The notes below the pieces were generated by a model. It had not been told where the DNA came from. It searched no databases and was given only the letters and a program-made list of their open reading frames with translations. Positions 14,113-28,301 of a stretch of DNA of 64,000 bases are shown here, piece after piece. Position 1 is the stretch's first letter, and each line of letters opens with the position of its first letter. A program made the translations under genes and the position numbers. The stretch is from Malurus cyaneus samueli (taxonomy: Eukaryota > Chordata > Aves > Passeriformes > Maluridae), in the NCBI GenBank assembly GCA_009741485.1, contig CM019214.1:22342267-22406266 (forward strand), read 5' to 3'.

Positions 14113-17100
14113 TGAAAAGGGAAGATACAAGTTCTTTGTACTTATGACAGTAAAATCTGTACTTTTTTTTTCATTTAGGAATGTTCTAATAAATTTGTCC
14201 TTCTAATGTTGTAAATTTTCTTCTCTGTTTAAAGGATTCTCTTCATTTCCTTGTAGAGTTACAAGTAACTCATTTTTATGAGAAATCAAGTCCACAGTAA
14301 AAGAAACTGGAAGACTTTACTATTTCTCTTATTTGCATAAATTTATTCTGACAAATATTCATAAATTCTAAACACTACAGAACTAAAACTGGAAGGAAAG
14401 CAACAAAGCAAATAAAAGTTTCTTTAATGCAGTGAAACATGAAAGAGTTGGATCTGAGGAACTGAGTTTCTGTTCAAAATCTCTCAAGTCTCAAGCAAGT
14501 CTGCTGGTGTTGTTTTCTTACTTGCTCATATAAATTGTTACCTGTATGAGGGTTGGCTCCTAGCAAAGAATACAAATAAGACAAATAAGTAACACTAAAT
14601 GAATCACATATTTATCTAATTTCTTCTTTTAATTTTAAAAAAAATGGTCTCATTCTGTCAATTGAAAACTTTTATAACTTACTATCAAAAAGCATATTGA
14701 ATTTTATCCTTGATTTTTATAGGGATATTTTAATTCATCCTTCCCTAGCAGAACACTATATCAAGGGAACTGATTTGATCTTTCCCTGTTCTTAGCTGTT
14801 TTAAAAAATTTAAGTCAATGTTTCACTTTTTGGAAATAATAAAAGTAAAATCAATATTTTCATTTGTAATCTGCTATGAATATTTTATTATAAATCATCA
14901 CTTTCCTTCAGTATTTCATTTTCCAGCCACTGTAACATCCATTAATATTTAACTGTCAGCAGAAATTATTTACCAAACAAGATTTGGGTGATATTTCTGG
15001 GAATTTGGAAAAGTTACTGAACAATAGGAGACAAATATATAATAGTTAATATTTTATAGGAAGCTTCTAAGCTGTGGAAAAATTGTTTTAGGAAGATAAT
15101 GTGAGAATACAATAATACCTCTTCAACCACAAGTTTTTTAAAAATCCTACCAATTTTATGTTCATTTAATCTTTGATATAAGCTAGGTTTGTGTAACAAT
15201 TTGCACTGTAAGAGCACAATATTAAAATGAATCAGAGGGCATTGGTAATGCTTTCTTTTCTGTGAAAGTCAGTCAAATATAGAAATAATCTTACCATGAG
15301 TATTTGTGAGAGATTAGGTAGCAGATAAAGTGGGAATTGAAATAAGCATTTTTACCAAAGAAAGTAAGTTGAACAGGAATTACTTGTAAATTACTTCTAA
15401 GCTTAAAGACCTCTAATAGTGGATATGGAATAGACATCCAAATATCATTACTGTTAAGTGTTTATATTGCTATTCTGTAGAGTCAGTTAAGACTTGAACT
15501 AGAAATGGGGCTGATAATTATCTGTGTACATAGCATAAATATTTTTCTAGCCTTGAGCACATCAAATTTACCAATAATCTTGGAAAATCATTTATTTCTT
15601 GCCGTAAAATTTATTTCCAAGTTTGATATGCATGAATGATTTATTTTGGCAAGTTTGTATTTCCTTCTTCATAAGTGACACAACTTGTACTGATATATAG
15701 ATACATGGACACTCATGCCCAGCCATGCCCAGCCATGATGATAAGAAAACAATATCTTTTTATAGTGCTGATTATACAGTATACTACTTGTTTTCTTGGG
15801 TAGTGGACGAGAATGTGAAAGGGTACATAATTCAAAATGTATTGACATTTATCAGTTATAGATGCCAATCCTTCAGCTGTCCCATCCAGAGCAGGAATAT
15901 TGGAGAGCTCTGAAGATCCTGTGTAAAACTCATTGCATAAATTCTACATTTATAACTCTAGATGCTCATACAGCACTCATGTGTGTGTTTGGCTGCTGTA
16001 GAATTTAATATAAAATTACTGTGTTTCACTCTACCATCCACTTCAGGAATTTTAAGCATCTAATAGTAATCCCTTGCTATTAATTGCAGAACAAAAGAAC
16101 TAAAACAAAGTCTAATAACTCTTACCCCATGTAAAAAATAAAGACAGAACTGTCATCAGACAATTTCCATTGAGTGACTAAAAGAAAAAGCTGCGTGATA
16201 AGATTCAGCAAGATCCTTAACCTTAGTAAAGTTAGATGAAGAAGAATCCTATTCTTAAATGTTTCCCTGAAGTCTCTAAGTTTGGTTAAGCTCCTTTAAT
16301 ACCTTAATACCTTATTTGAGCTTAGGTAGACCCATCATTTTCATCACTCTCTGAGTATTTTGAGGCCCAGTGTAGAGAAGGGAATTCAGTTCTGTGTCCT
16401 CATTGCTTGTTGCTGTGTGTGTTCAGACTGTGTGCACAAGAAAAGTCATAAGCAGAACAGGATGGTAAAAATCTGAAAAAAAGACAACAATCAAAGACAT
16501 TTCCAATTTGATTTTAACTTTCTGTGTTAAAAATGTTGGAAATAAAACAAAAAAGTGCTTCCTGAAATGACTGAGAACACATCAAAACTGTATTCAAAGT
16601 TTGAGCTGACTCACATTTTTCAATATTCAAGACAAGAAATTACTTTTCCAGTCTTTATGGGCCCTTGAACCAGCATTGACATTTTGATGGGTGAAGTTTT
16701 TTTCACTCCTGTGTCTTGTTTTGATGGCTAAAGAGATGTTTAACATATTTAGTGGCCTCCATAATACCATAGAACAGTCTGTTAAAGCTCTAATGTCATG
16801 TTTTAATAGAATACTCCTGTGCTAATTATATAACTCTTTAATGATAGATAATTCTATGTAGTCCCCATGCATAATTCAGATTGCTAGTACTTATTGTCCT
16901 TATTTTTTTTATTCACAGTTTTAAATGAAACTGTCATTTGTTCTAAGGAAGTTTATCCTGAATGAAAACTACTGCATCTGTTATTTTGTTTATTTTATCC
17001 AAGTCTTCTTCAGTCAATGGGCATCTTTGTATGGACTTGCATGGATGTGGGATTTATGCCATTGAAGAGCTCCCTTTCAGTTCATCTTGAGAGAACGGGG

Positions 17101-19106
17101 CTCACTTCCAAAGATTTGCAGACTTAGGCCTAATCTTGGATTAATTCACAAAAACATATAAGGACCCAACATTCAGTTTTGTTGTGTGACACAATTATGT
17201 CTCACTGCTTTTTCTGTAATAGAGGGATGATTACAATTTCTCTCATGAATTGTTCAACTTACCTGTCTGAAGTCTAGGGATGCAATTTAAAGCAGGTAAG
17301 TATTAATATTAATGACTAACTGCTATTTTTGAAATCCCTATTCAGGTACTGCCTAATCCTTTAAGAAGCAAGGTCTCTTTCAGTTCTCAGTATAAAGCTA
17401 TTCACAGAGACAGTTTCCTAGATCATTTTAGTAATATTCAGAAAGCAGCCTTTCATAGGAATAACTAGGAGAGAGTGAGATGTGAAAAAATACACATGAA
17501 AAGCCACTGAAAGCTGTCCAATGACAGTGCCTATTGCCTCAACATTCAATTTATAGTATCCCATCTATTCTTTATTTCTGCATCCTTTTGGGAGCAAAAA
17601 CAGAAGTCATAATGGTTAAAATTATAATTTTTTAAATTTAGGTGATTTTCTGATACTGCTGGGGATGAGAGGAAGTTCTTCCATGTTCTCCCCTCTGCCC
17701 ATTACTCTTAGATCTGAAATGCTAATAATTTACTGTTGTTCATCATTCATGAGTGGTTTCACAAGGATATTTTGTTGGAATTTTGGGAGAAATAGCCCTC
17801 ATCCATAATGGGATCTGTACAAACCCCTCAATGTGTTGTTCATGATACAATTGCATGATTTATTAATAGTAGTTTCTCGCTGCCATGATTTGCTTCCAAA
17901 CAAATTGACCTTATTGACCTTTCCCACTGAGTCCCTTCTGTTTAGGGCTGAGCATAAAAACTTAGTATCACTAATGTTTTTTATGTCAAATGTAAAATAC
18001 ATCGTATGTAAGAGATAATATAAATATGGACATTACTGTTTTCTGCATTGATGCATTAGGGTTGCAGTATTTCATTGGAATTTTCATTTAATACTGACAT
18101 TACTTTTTATGAACTTTCAAGTTTGGGTAATTTTCTCAGGAATTATTCTAATTTTTTAATTCTTCTGATCTCATTTACTTGCCTGTAAAACTTTTTAGAT
18201 GGGCAAGGTTTACTCTGGAAGGGATTTTGTGCTGTGGTGCTCCTTCTGAGGTCTGATAGATTTGGATACTGCTGGAGAAGCCATTTGTCAATCCCCCTTT
18301 GGTTTGATGAACAGGCTGCCATCTGGGGGAGATGTTCCTCCTGTAATACAGATGTGATTGCAACTGGCAAAGACAGTTTCACTTCATTTAGCTTTAGACT
18401 AATCAGGGAAAAAAAAAACAGTAGAAAAAAAACTTGTCTAGTAAAAATTGCATCTTGCTATGTTTTTTTTTGGATAAAACCTAGTTTTCTCGCATATGGT
18501 AAACATTAAATATACAGCTACTGGATCTTGCATTTGGGAAATGGCTCGTACAGGAAGTGCATTCTGGTTTTGCACATATTTAAGAATATGAGGAAGGGTC
18601 ATTGATTTCAGAAGACATAATGGTATGTGCAAAGCTGTCCTCTTTCATAAGTATTTGTAAGACTGTAATTAAAGCAGGTTTTCTGCCTTAAAAACAATCA
18701 AACAAGTTATTGTAGTTCTTTTAAGCTAAAAGGGGGAAGGTAATCCTTCATTTCGTCATTTAATTTTGTTTCACACAGGAGGTCTATTAAGTCACCAATG
18801 AATCTGCTGCTTGTTTTGTGCTCTGTTTTAGTTTCACTTACTTGCATTCTTGTGACAATGTCTTTTTCACAAATATTGTGAGGCATCAATAAGTAGGCAA
18901 AATCAAGTTCTACTATGAACTGCTCAGCTTAAAATTTGGTATGGATTAATCTGTGTTGTTGTCTTGAAGTTAATTAACCACACACTGAAAATGCTGGTTA
19001 AAAATTCTTTTTTTTTCCTCAGTTGTTCATTCCGTGACATGTCTCTACACCCCTTGGTTGTTTGAAAGAGTTGAAATCCAGTTTAACATATAGATTTGGA
19101 CTTTTC

Positions 19107-19129
19107 TTTTTTTTTTTTTTTTTTTTTTT
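19107..19129. repeat. Poly(T) run of 23
   Basis: Uninterrupted T homopolymer in intron sequence; no retroelement body recognised beside it. Confidence 0.95.
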
Positions 19130-21490
19130 CAATGATTTACATTTGTGGTCTAGCTATCATTATAATTGTGCCTTGTTTAAATGATTTTTTTTTATGTATT
19201 AGATTCTGTTTTCTAGTAGGAAAGGGTTAATTTCTGTGTAAAATATTTTTGCTTGTCTTGGTGACAGGAGTAACATACAAATATGATCATTCATATCATA
19301 TCAATAATATAATTAATTAATTCCTGTATATTCATGGCTCAGTAGTAACATAGAATGTGTTACAGTGCTTTAAAAAATAAATATTGATTTGAAAGGAACA
19401 CTGGCTTCTGTCCCCCTCCCTCAATCTTCCTGAAATGTGTTGAAAGCTTAGTCTAGACTTTTTATTTCTCAGAACATTGACTCATTTTGTATAAAAATTG
19501 AGTCACTGTTAGAAGAAAGTAATCCTCAGCTACACTTATAGTAACACAGAATCCGTGAAAAGACACCAGGAAAACTGGGTTAGCTGTACCATGTATTCGG
19601 TGGAAATCATAGGCAATGCTAGCATCCACTTTGTTATTAAACGTAACATTTTTCATTCTAGATGGAATTGCTGGTATTTTTGTTGCAGTAATGAAAAGGC
19701 AACATCTCTCAGAGGTTTTGAGAGAAGCACAATCTCTTATGGAATTGTTGATTTAATACCATCATGTGAAGCAGCTGAACTGCCATCCTAAACAAGGACA
19801 AGATGAGTCCTTTTCCTTCTTCTTTTTTATTCACAACACTGTGATCATCTGCCTCTGTTTCTGGAAGCTGAACTGAACACATTCCAGTGGCTGACCTCTG
19901 GTGTAATCAATAGTTAGAAGGGGAGGGAAATTTGGTCAGGAAAAACATTGCTGAAAAATAAAATAGTTGCATATTAATAGAAAAATGGAGTGGAAGTAAG
20001 AATTATTCCTTGTAAGGAAAGAAGCTTCCATCAATGTATGAAATTTAAATACTTAATGAAAGTGTCAAATCTGGTGAGGGGCTTCTTATGCAGTTCCTAG
20101 TGCTGCTAATCTAATTCTCACTCTATAAGGACATTCCCCAGTAACTGATCCTGGTGGGTTCATAGCTGTACCATTCTGTAATTGTTCATAGAAGATTATA
20201 TGTAATTTTTAATGAGTCTTCAGTAATTTAAATGAATCATCTCTTGGTCCTAGGCTAGAACATAAACTTTAGTTCCCTTCTTTGTTGGTGGAGTGAAACA
20301 TAATCTGCGTCTATTGAAAATATCAAAGTGCAGCCACAACATCTTCAAAGTTGCTTTTTAGTAGGCGGAGGTGTATTTTGTGAAATAAAATAATTCTTCA
20401 CTTAAATTTTATGCTACTAGATCTATTTTGGAGGGGTTGTTTCAACACCATGCAGTAACCTTTAGATTAAAGTACCAACAGTACTTGTTCTTTTCAAAAA
20501 ACCCTCCATGTTTATATCTCGTTTCAATTTGTCTCATTTAGCTTACAGCCTTTTTGTTGTTGTTTTAGAGACTTTTCCTTGCCAAGTAACTGAGTTTGTG
20601 TCCTAATAAAGGTATTTTTACATTGTAATTAAATTATGTCTCAATCTTTTTTGCAAAACCTCAGCAGACTTGGGCTGCAAAGCCAAAGAATGTAATTTCA
20701 TTAAATTGTGTATGTCTTCAATAGATACTTGTTACCCTTAGGATTAAAGGGAGATCCACAGAACTAGCTTACCTCCCTACACTGACTGACTTTCATTTGA
20801 AACTAAGAGAGATTAATCCTATTGGTCTTTTTTAAGTTCCTACATTTTTTGCCTTTATCCTTCATTTACACTGTTAATGTTTTAAAATAAAAACCTCAGA
20901 ATGGATTGCAGTGTTCTTCATAGGGATGAAGTCATCCCTCTTTTCTTACAAACTGCTTCCTCCTTAAACATCCAAAGATAGCATCAGTCTATCACACTGG
21001 AATTTTCCCTTCAGTTGCTCTAAAAAAATCCCCAAACCCTTGGGGCTTTTCTAGTCACTGATTTGTAGGTTACTGCCCATTGCTTCTCTCACATTCACAT
21101 ACATTCTCAAACTATGGCTTCCACTGCATGCTCCTATGTAAATCTGTGCTTTGCTCTGGATAAAGAATTTTTGTTTGAAGGAAAATGAACAGAATAATAA
21201 GTGTATTTGTATCATGCTGCCTTAGTGTTTTATCCCCTTTAGATCAGTCATCTGTAAGATTTATCATCTGTGATTTTCTGTTTACTTCCAGATCTTTGTT
21301 GAAAACACTTGCTTTACAGCATGCTGAATCAGAACTGGAAGACATATAATTCTCTATTTTATTATTAATTCTAAAAGTGTTTTTCTCTTTGTCTCAGGTT
21401 TTCAGTTTCTCTTCTCCAGTTTCTTCATTTTTAAAATTAGGATAATTTTAGTTTTCTAACCTACAAGTCATGCACCAGTACATGACATGA

Positions 21491-21602
21491 CACAAAAACA
21501 AAACCAAACAAATAATTAAAAAAAAACAAACAAACAAACAAAACCAACCAACCAAACAAACAAACAAAAACCCAAAAAAAAAACCCCAAAAAACCCAAAA
21601 AG
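21491..21602. repeat. CAAA/CCAA-type low-complexity repeat
   Basis: A/C-only tract built from imperfect CAAA, CCAA and CAAAA units with longer A runs near its end. The minus-strand frame of 62 codons over it is compositional. Confidence 0.88.
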
Positions 21603-22258
21603 CTGTTGAAGAGAAGGCGGGGGGAGTGAGATAAAAGTAATCCTGCCACAGAAATTATTCTGTAGACCTACAGTCAGCACTTGTTAGTTTGACTAGAGTA
21701 CATTTATACACACCTGTATGTCTCTGCCACACCTTTCTCATCAGTTCCTTTTCCACAAAAGCAAAGCAGTAGGGATTCATGCACTTGCACTTATTGCAAC
21801 CTTAATTATCTGAGCAATACCAGAAGAAAACTGCCATAGACTTCCAATAATTTAAGATAAAATCCCCTGATATTAAGCTGTTGGGGTCTTTTAAACCAAA
21901 TTTAACCATCCAACTCACTTAATGTGCAGAGTCTTAGTTTATTTAAAATTTGGTGTAAACAACATTATTTTTACATCCAAATTATGAAGTCAGGAAGTTG
22001 TGAACCTGGAAGTACAAGGAAACTTGGAACTTGACACTTTCTGATTTTTATTTCTCTGTGTAGCTCAAAAATTCTGTTAAATGGAATGGATATGACCTGA
22101 AGTTTGAGATGCTGGAAGCAATAATTATGGTGCACTAACTAGGAAGTAAAAAATCTCAAATCATCCCATGAAAATGAAGAGGCTTTTATCTGCCTATCTT
22201 CTCATTGTAATGAGGACTGTGTGTATTGAGATTTATGATTTTTGAAAGGTATTTTGAA

Positions 22259-22295
22259 TATGTGTGTGGGTTTGTGTGTGTTTGTATGTGTATGT
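22259..22295. repeat. Imperfect TG dinucleotide repeat
   Basis: TG units interrupted by GGTT, TTTG and TATG, followed by ordinary AT-rich sequence. Confidence 0.8.
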
Positions 22296-23608
22296 TAAAT
22301 ACTTCAAAACAAGCAAATATTAAAAATATGTTGAGCTTTTGTCCAGGAATTTGGGTATTTTCTTAGTTTCCAGTCTTCTCTTTCAGACACTGTGATCTGG
22401 TATTAGACAACATAGAAAATGTATCTGCACTGATGATATGTCCCTACAGCTCTTTCTCAGGAGGATATTAACACAATAAAAAAATCTTCGATAAAAATGG
22501 GGGAAAGAAGTTAAAAACTGTGAATGGGCTGAATGACCCACTTAGAAGCATATTTGGTGACCTGCCATGAAATAGTTAGAGAATGAAAAAGGCACCATAA
22601 AAAATTCTGCATCCTGTTGGGAGCTCTGATATCTTCAGTGAGAATATTGGTACAAAGACTTGTTGTCACAAACAGACAAATAGTGCTTGTGAGTCATTGC
22701 TTTGATCCCAAAGTAGCACGCAAGAAAACTTGTTCATAATGCAACAAATTCAGCAAATGGTGACAAACAACTCACCAACTTACACACAGGAGTACACTAT
22801 CCAGGCTGCATTAGAAGTTTCATTAATTGTTAGGTGAATACCAATTCCACTATGTGCTTTACTTCTATTCATGCATTCTGTATACATTTGCATGGCAAAA
22901 GCAAAGGCCTCTGTGTATTACAGATTTGAGGATCTAAGCCCAGGAGCTTTCTAAAAACACTCTGATTCTTTTTTATCTTTTAAAATATTCTTTAGTAAGC
23001 AATGCTGGAAATCCTTTCTAGAGAGTTTATTTTAGATGTTTGTAGAGATGTTGGGAGTTTATTTGGTAGCGCTGCCTATTAGTTGCTTACATTTGATTAG
23101 TTGTTTGACCATAACATTGTCTCTATGGTTCTTACAGATGCCTGACTTCATATTTAGGGTCTGTTCTACAAAAACAAAGTGTTTGAATGAGTAATGCAGT
23201 CAGTGGAGAGAGATAGGAATCTCCGGAGACCTTATGAAAGACTGACTTTTACTTAGACAAGTTTCTCCTAATTAAGACAAAGCAACCATCCTACAGAAAG
23301 CAGACCCTGCTGGGAGCCTTCCCCTAAGGAACCAGTCAGGCTTGCTTTCAGGAGCAGGCAGTGTAAAGAAACAGCTGTTTCTTACCTCGATAACATTCAT
23401 GTAAGATGTAGAAACCTATTTTACACACATACCTCCAAAAGAGATATTCCAAGTGATGAAATACTTTATCTTTCTGATGAACTCTGGGTCACTTGAGACA
23501 GGCCAGAAAAGTCATGGGGCTGTAAGACAAAGAGGCAAAAGTAAGCTGTGAAGCATGAATGGTGAAAACATTCAAAGAAGGGAAAATAATTGGAACTGAG
23601 CATATGAT

Positions 23609-23715
23609 TATTTTATTTATTTTATTTTATTTTATTTATTTTATTTATTATTATTTTATTATTTTATTTATTTATTTTATTTTATTTTATTTATTTTATT
23701 ATTTTATTTTATTTA
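23609..23715. repeat. TTTTA/TTTA/TTA microsatellite
   Basis: About 107 bases of T and A only, made of mixed TTTTA, TTTA and TTA units. The tyrosine/phenylalanine/isoleucine-rich frame that reads through it has no further support as a gene. The mixed units suggest an old, interrupted pentanucleotide repeat. Confidence 0.93.
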
Positions 23716-26284
23716 GATTTCATTTTCATTACTTTTTAAATTCCCATGGGAAAAAAGACATCAAACCAAAACTGTGCAATCATAGCGCAGACTCTGTGTT
23801 CTGTAACCTTCTCTCATTTAGCAATTTGGGTTTGTTTACACTTCCTTTGCTACTAAAAATATAACTTAGTGGGTTGTATTGTTTGACAAAAGACAGATTT
23901 GTGGTTTTAAGTTTGTACTTAACACCAAATACACACAGACAAACACACACGTGCTTACATGTGTATTTCTATATGTATAAAAATGCCACTGGAGACCAAT
24001 ATGTGTAGGGTATGCACAGAGGGCAAAAAAGTATAGTTTGAATTAAAAATAAGAGAAGGAATTAAAATTTCTGCATAATAACCATAAGAAGTTACACAGT
24101 TCTGCAAACCTATGTGGAATAAGGTACTCATCTACTAATTTTCATTTTATGATGGCCATTTTTTAATAAGAACAGATTTGGAGAAACAGTATTTCTTTAA
24201 AATTATTAATTGCAAATTCAAAAATACAACTTTGAATAATCATATGGGTTTTTCAAGCATGATGCTTTACATCATATTTTACATCCAAACAAAACCAGAC
24301 TAGTAACTAAAGCTTGGAATGTTGATTGCCATAGTTTATCCTCTTCTTTGCACCAGTAATTTAGTGAATGTGCACAATAATCCATTTACAAAATCATCTG
24401 GTGAAATGCTTTAAATTTAAAAGAAAGACCATAAAATCCTGCAGGAATTGTAGGTATCTTCAGTAACAATGTTTTTATTGTCACAAGCAATGGTAACAAA
24501 AAAGGGCAGAGAAGGTTAAAGAAAACAGTAAAATAAAGAGTAATTTTCATCTGTGATTGCTTTGTTTGTTCATCTGTATTAGTTATATAAAGTAGCCTTC
24601 TGATCTGTATCTAGGCAACACAAAATTGCTCCATTTTAATAGTAAAGTATGAACATAAATAATCATTTTAATAGGCACATCCTGCAGAAGAAATAAATTA
24701 CTCTCATCCTTCTGTAAAAGGTAAAGAGAAGCAAAAATTGCATTTTTGAATAAGGGGTCAGGAATAATTAGATTTACTAAAAACTTGCAACAAAATACAA
24801 TCATAAATATGAAAAAATCCTTTCATTTTGTCTCTAATGATGTAATTTGAAGAAACTTTAGTACAGTCACCCTCAATTTTGCTTTTCTGCATTGGGAGGA
24901 ATAATTTAATTCCTATCAGTGCTTTACCTAGACAGATGAGAAACAGCTACCTCTGGGGATCCAAATATGGAAATGAATTCTTAGTTCTTTTCACCCCCCA
25001 GTTTATTTAATACTTCCCAGCATTGTATTCTATTTTATTGTATTTTGTTTCTTGTCAGTATTCTTTAGAAGCGGGATAGAAACAAAAACAAAAAACAGAA
25101 CAAAAAAATGTTCTGTCTGGTGATTCCTAGATATTCTACCTTCTGCTGAACATTAATCTAGGACAGGCACCATGCAGCAAAAGTGCTTTTAGTAATTTTT
25201 ATTTTAACTCTCGGAGGACTGAGAGTCTTATTTTTAGGATTATCTTCTTGAACTCATGATAATAGGGAGATACAGGAAGTATGAAGATATAGAAACCAGC
25301 CCAAAGAGCTCAGCCAAAACTGCAGAATGTGAACTCCTTGCCTTCACAACTGTTTTCCAAAGAAATTATTATTTCTATTACATTCACTTGTTGAAAATAA
25401 CAAATAGAAAATTATCGGGTTTATAGTACTATTTTGAAACATTCAAAACATGAATATTTTTTTTTTTTTTTTCTCCACAATAACATCTGTTTCATAACCA
25501 GAATAATACAGGATGAAAACAACAAAGTCCATATACTCAGCATTAATATTTCAGAAAATAAAATACATCTGTGCAAAACCAGAAGCAATTTAGGCTATTT
25601 TGTATATTTAATATTTCTGTTAGAACTGTCTCTCTTTAACCTTTTGCTATTTTAAAGAATTTGAAAATATCAGAATGGTTCTAAGAAGCAAATATTTTTG
25701 GCTTTAAAACCAAATTAAGTCAAAGTTTTTCAGGCTTCTGAGATACATCTTCTGCTAGGAAGAATCATTTCAGAAGATCTGTCTTTATTTCACTGGTGTA
25801 ACCAAAGTAAAGTCTGAATACAATCATATTACCAGTTTATGAAATTAATCTATATTTTCTTTTGCTGCTGGTCAATTTCTTTCTTCAACATTTATGCTTT
25901 CTGCTGCTGGTTGATAACTATCATATTCTTACAACTAATTTGCTACTTAGCAGTGGGCATTGGGGAGAGGAGGTGGAGGATATCCCCAAAAATCACATTT
26001 GACACTTGGGAATTGTCACTTCATCATTTCCAGTGATCTCTCAGAAATCAGCAAAACTGAATTCATACTGGAGAAAAGATAAAGAGCTTGAGCATAATTC
26101 ATAGATACTTGGAAATGCCAGAAAATGTTCTAAAGACAATTCTAGCTTAGTCTCTTTATTCAAGTATTCTTTATTCTAGTTTTCTCACATGAGATGCAAA
26201 TTGCTACAGGTATAGGTAAACATAAATGGTAATAACTGAAACCATCACTATTTGTTTAACAAAATAAGTGTATCCTGAGGTTAT

Positions 26285-26346
26285 TAAAAAAAAAAAAAAC
26301 CAAAAAAACCAAAAACAACAACAACAACAACAACAACAACAAAAAA
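26285..26346. repeat. A-rich tract with (AAC)n
   Basis: A run of 15 or so A, then CCA-type units, then about nine perfect AAC triplets at 26314-26342, ending in another short A run. This looks like a poly(A) tract that gained a triplet repeat at its end. Confidence 0.92.
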
Positions 26347-27780
26347 CCTCAAAAAGGAAAGGAGAATAATAATTCATTATTTTTAACCTTTATAATGATT
26401 TAGGGCTATGAAACATATATTATTAATCAGAGAAGCACAGAAGAAAGCACCAAAACCCAAACCCAAGAATAAATATATTAGTGAGGAAAATCCCACATTA
26501 CCTGGAACATTAAATTAAACAAATCTAATCAGCATTTCCTTTTCTAAATTATTTGAAAATCTAATTCTTCCCTAAGGCCTAGAGTAATTCTATTAGGAAG
26601 CCATTATATACCACTTAAGGAGGTTTGTCTGATGCCTATGAAATGGTAGCTATTGTACCACAAACTCAGCTACCAGCAGGTGACTCATATTAAAATGTCC
26701 AAAATTTACATGTTGGTTCTTCCATCTTATTTTAAAAGATAAGTTTTACATCCTTTGTTATTACAACTTTTAAAATCTAGTTACATCACCAGTGACATGG
26801 ATGATAACATACAAAGAGAAAAAATACTGCCAGAAAATAAAAAGAGAATAATTTGAAGGACAGTCTCCCATCAGGACCACATTTCATAAAACAGTGGTCA
26901 CTTCCACCTGCTAATTTATTTTAGTGGTTTTATTGTTATTTATATATTTTATTTTAATGTTTGTCATTTATTCATAAATGAAGTATTATTGAGAATAAGC
27001 CTAACTGAATGCCTTGCAAAATCTTCAATTGAGTAAGAATTGCAAAGCTGACTCTTCTAAATCACCAGATTTTGGCCAAAACTGGTACAAAATAGAAGTG
27101 GTATTTCACCAGCTGTGATAATGTTGTAGGGCAAGACTGATCGTGACCTTCCAAATTTATTCAAAGATCCATAGAAAACATAAGATATGATGTGCTAAAA
27201 CAATAAAGCAATTTCATCTTTTCATTGAATAGTGTATTATTATCTTCAGTATTTTTTTCCAAGCTGAAAGAATGTCTCAGATCCCCAAAAGAAAGGCCAC
27301 CTAATTTATGATTCTGCTTTATCAATGTTGTCTGACAAACTTCATAGTTACAAATGTTTTGCTTGGTATTTCTCTAGGACTGTTTTAACTTAGAATAGTT
27401 AAAGTGCACTTCAAAATACTCCAATCTCTTTTTAAATGATTGGATTACTGAGCCTATGGAAACAATGAAAAGGATGTTTTATGTACCTGAGGAAAGGAAG
27501 CAACACAACCCAGTGAGGTAACTCATTATGTCTTACAACAGAAAATGGTGCATAAAAGGAAGAGAATTTTCCATGAACAAAAGCAAGTGGGACCCCTGCT
27601 AATAATCACTTGTTAAGCACCACCCTTTTCTGTGTGGTCAGTGTCCTGATCCATCAGTCCTTTCAGCAGTCTGCTACCTGAAATCACATTTCCTTTTCTA
27701 ACAGGTTCATGATGTCTGGCCACCTAGTAGAAATATAATTTTTGCTAAATGCTGCATTCTCATATTTTCCTACTTTTTTC

Positions 27781-27962
27781 ACCCCACCTGGAGTACTCTG
27801 CCCGGCTCTGGGGCTGCCAGCCTGAGGAGAACATGAATCTGTAGGGGCAAGTCCAGAGTAGGGCCATGAAGATCCTTGGAGAGCTGGAGCACCTCCTATG
27901 AAGGCAGACTGAGAGAGTTGTAGTTATTGAGCCTGGACAGCTGCAGGCTGTGAAAAGACCCT
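27781..27962 (+). mobile_element. CR1 LINE internal fragment
   Basis: About 180 bases match the part of the CR1 reverse-transcriptase ORF that normally reads HLEYxAQLWxPQ to the LFSLEKRRLR region: the + strand contains cacctggagtactctgcc, gggccatgaagatcctt and gagctggagcacctcc. Translation is interrupted by stops, so it is dead. Both ends are missing, including the 3' UTR that most CR1 copies keep, so this is probably an old copy cut down by later deletion. The 85-codon minus-strand frame over it is a shadow. It lies in the NLGN4 intron in sense orientation. Confidence 0.85.
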
Positions 27963-28268
27963 GCTGTTGAGAGCCTGGCAAGACTTCACTGCACTTTTGG
28001 GAGGTGTCAAATGTCATCCTTTCCTTTAGTTACGGTTTTTCTGTTTCTTTCGCTTATTGTGCTTTGTCTCAATCTATAATTCTTGCGTTTATTTTTCATA
28101 TTTCCTCCTCTTAGGAGAAAGAATGTTTAACTGTGTTACTACTTCATGGGCACTCATGCCACATTTTTCTTGCTCAATGTCTTTGGATTTGACCATGTAG
28201 ATCAGTGAAATACTTTCAAATCATAGGCTGATGACACCAGATATTTATCAATCTGTTCTCCAACGCAC

Positions 28269-28270
<2 letters not shown>

Positions 28271-28301
<31 letters not shown>
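28271..28301. repeat. Poly(T) run of 31
   Basis: Pure T homopolymer in intron sequence, after a CACAC stretch. No element body recognised beside it. Confidence 0.95.
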
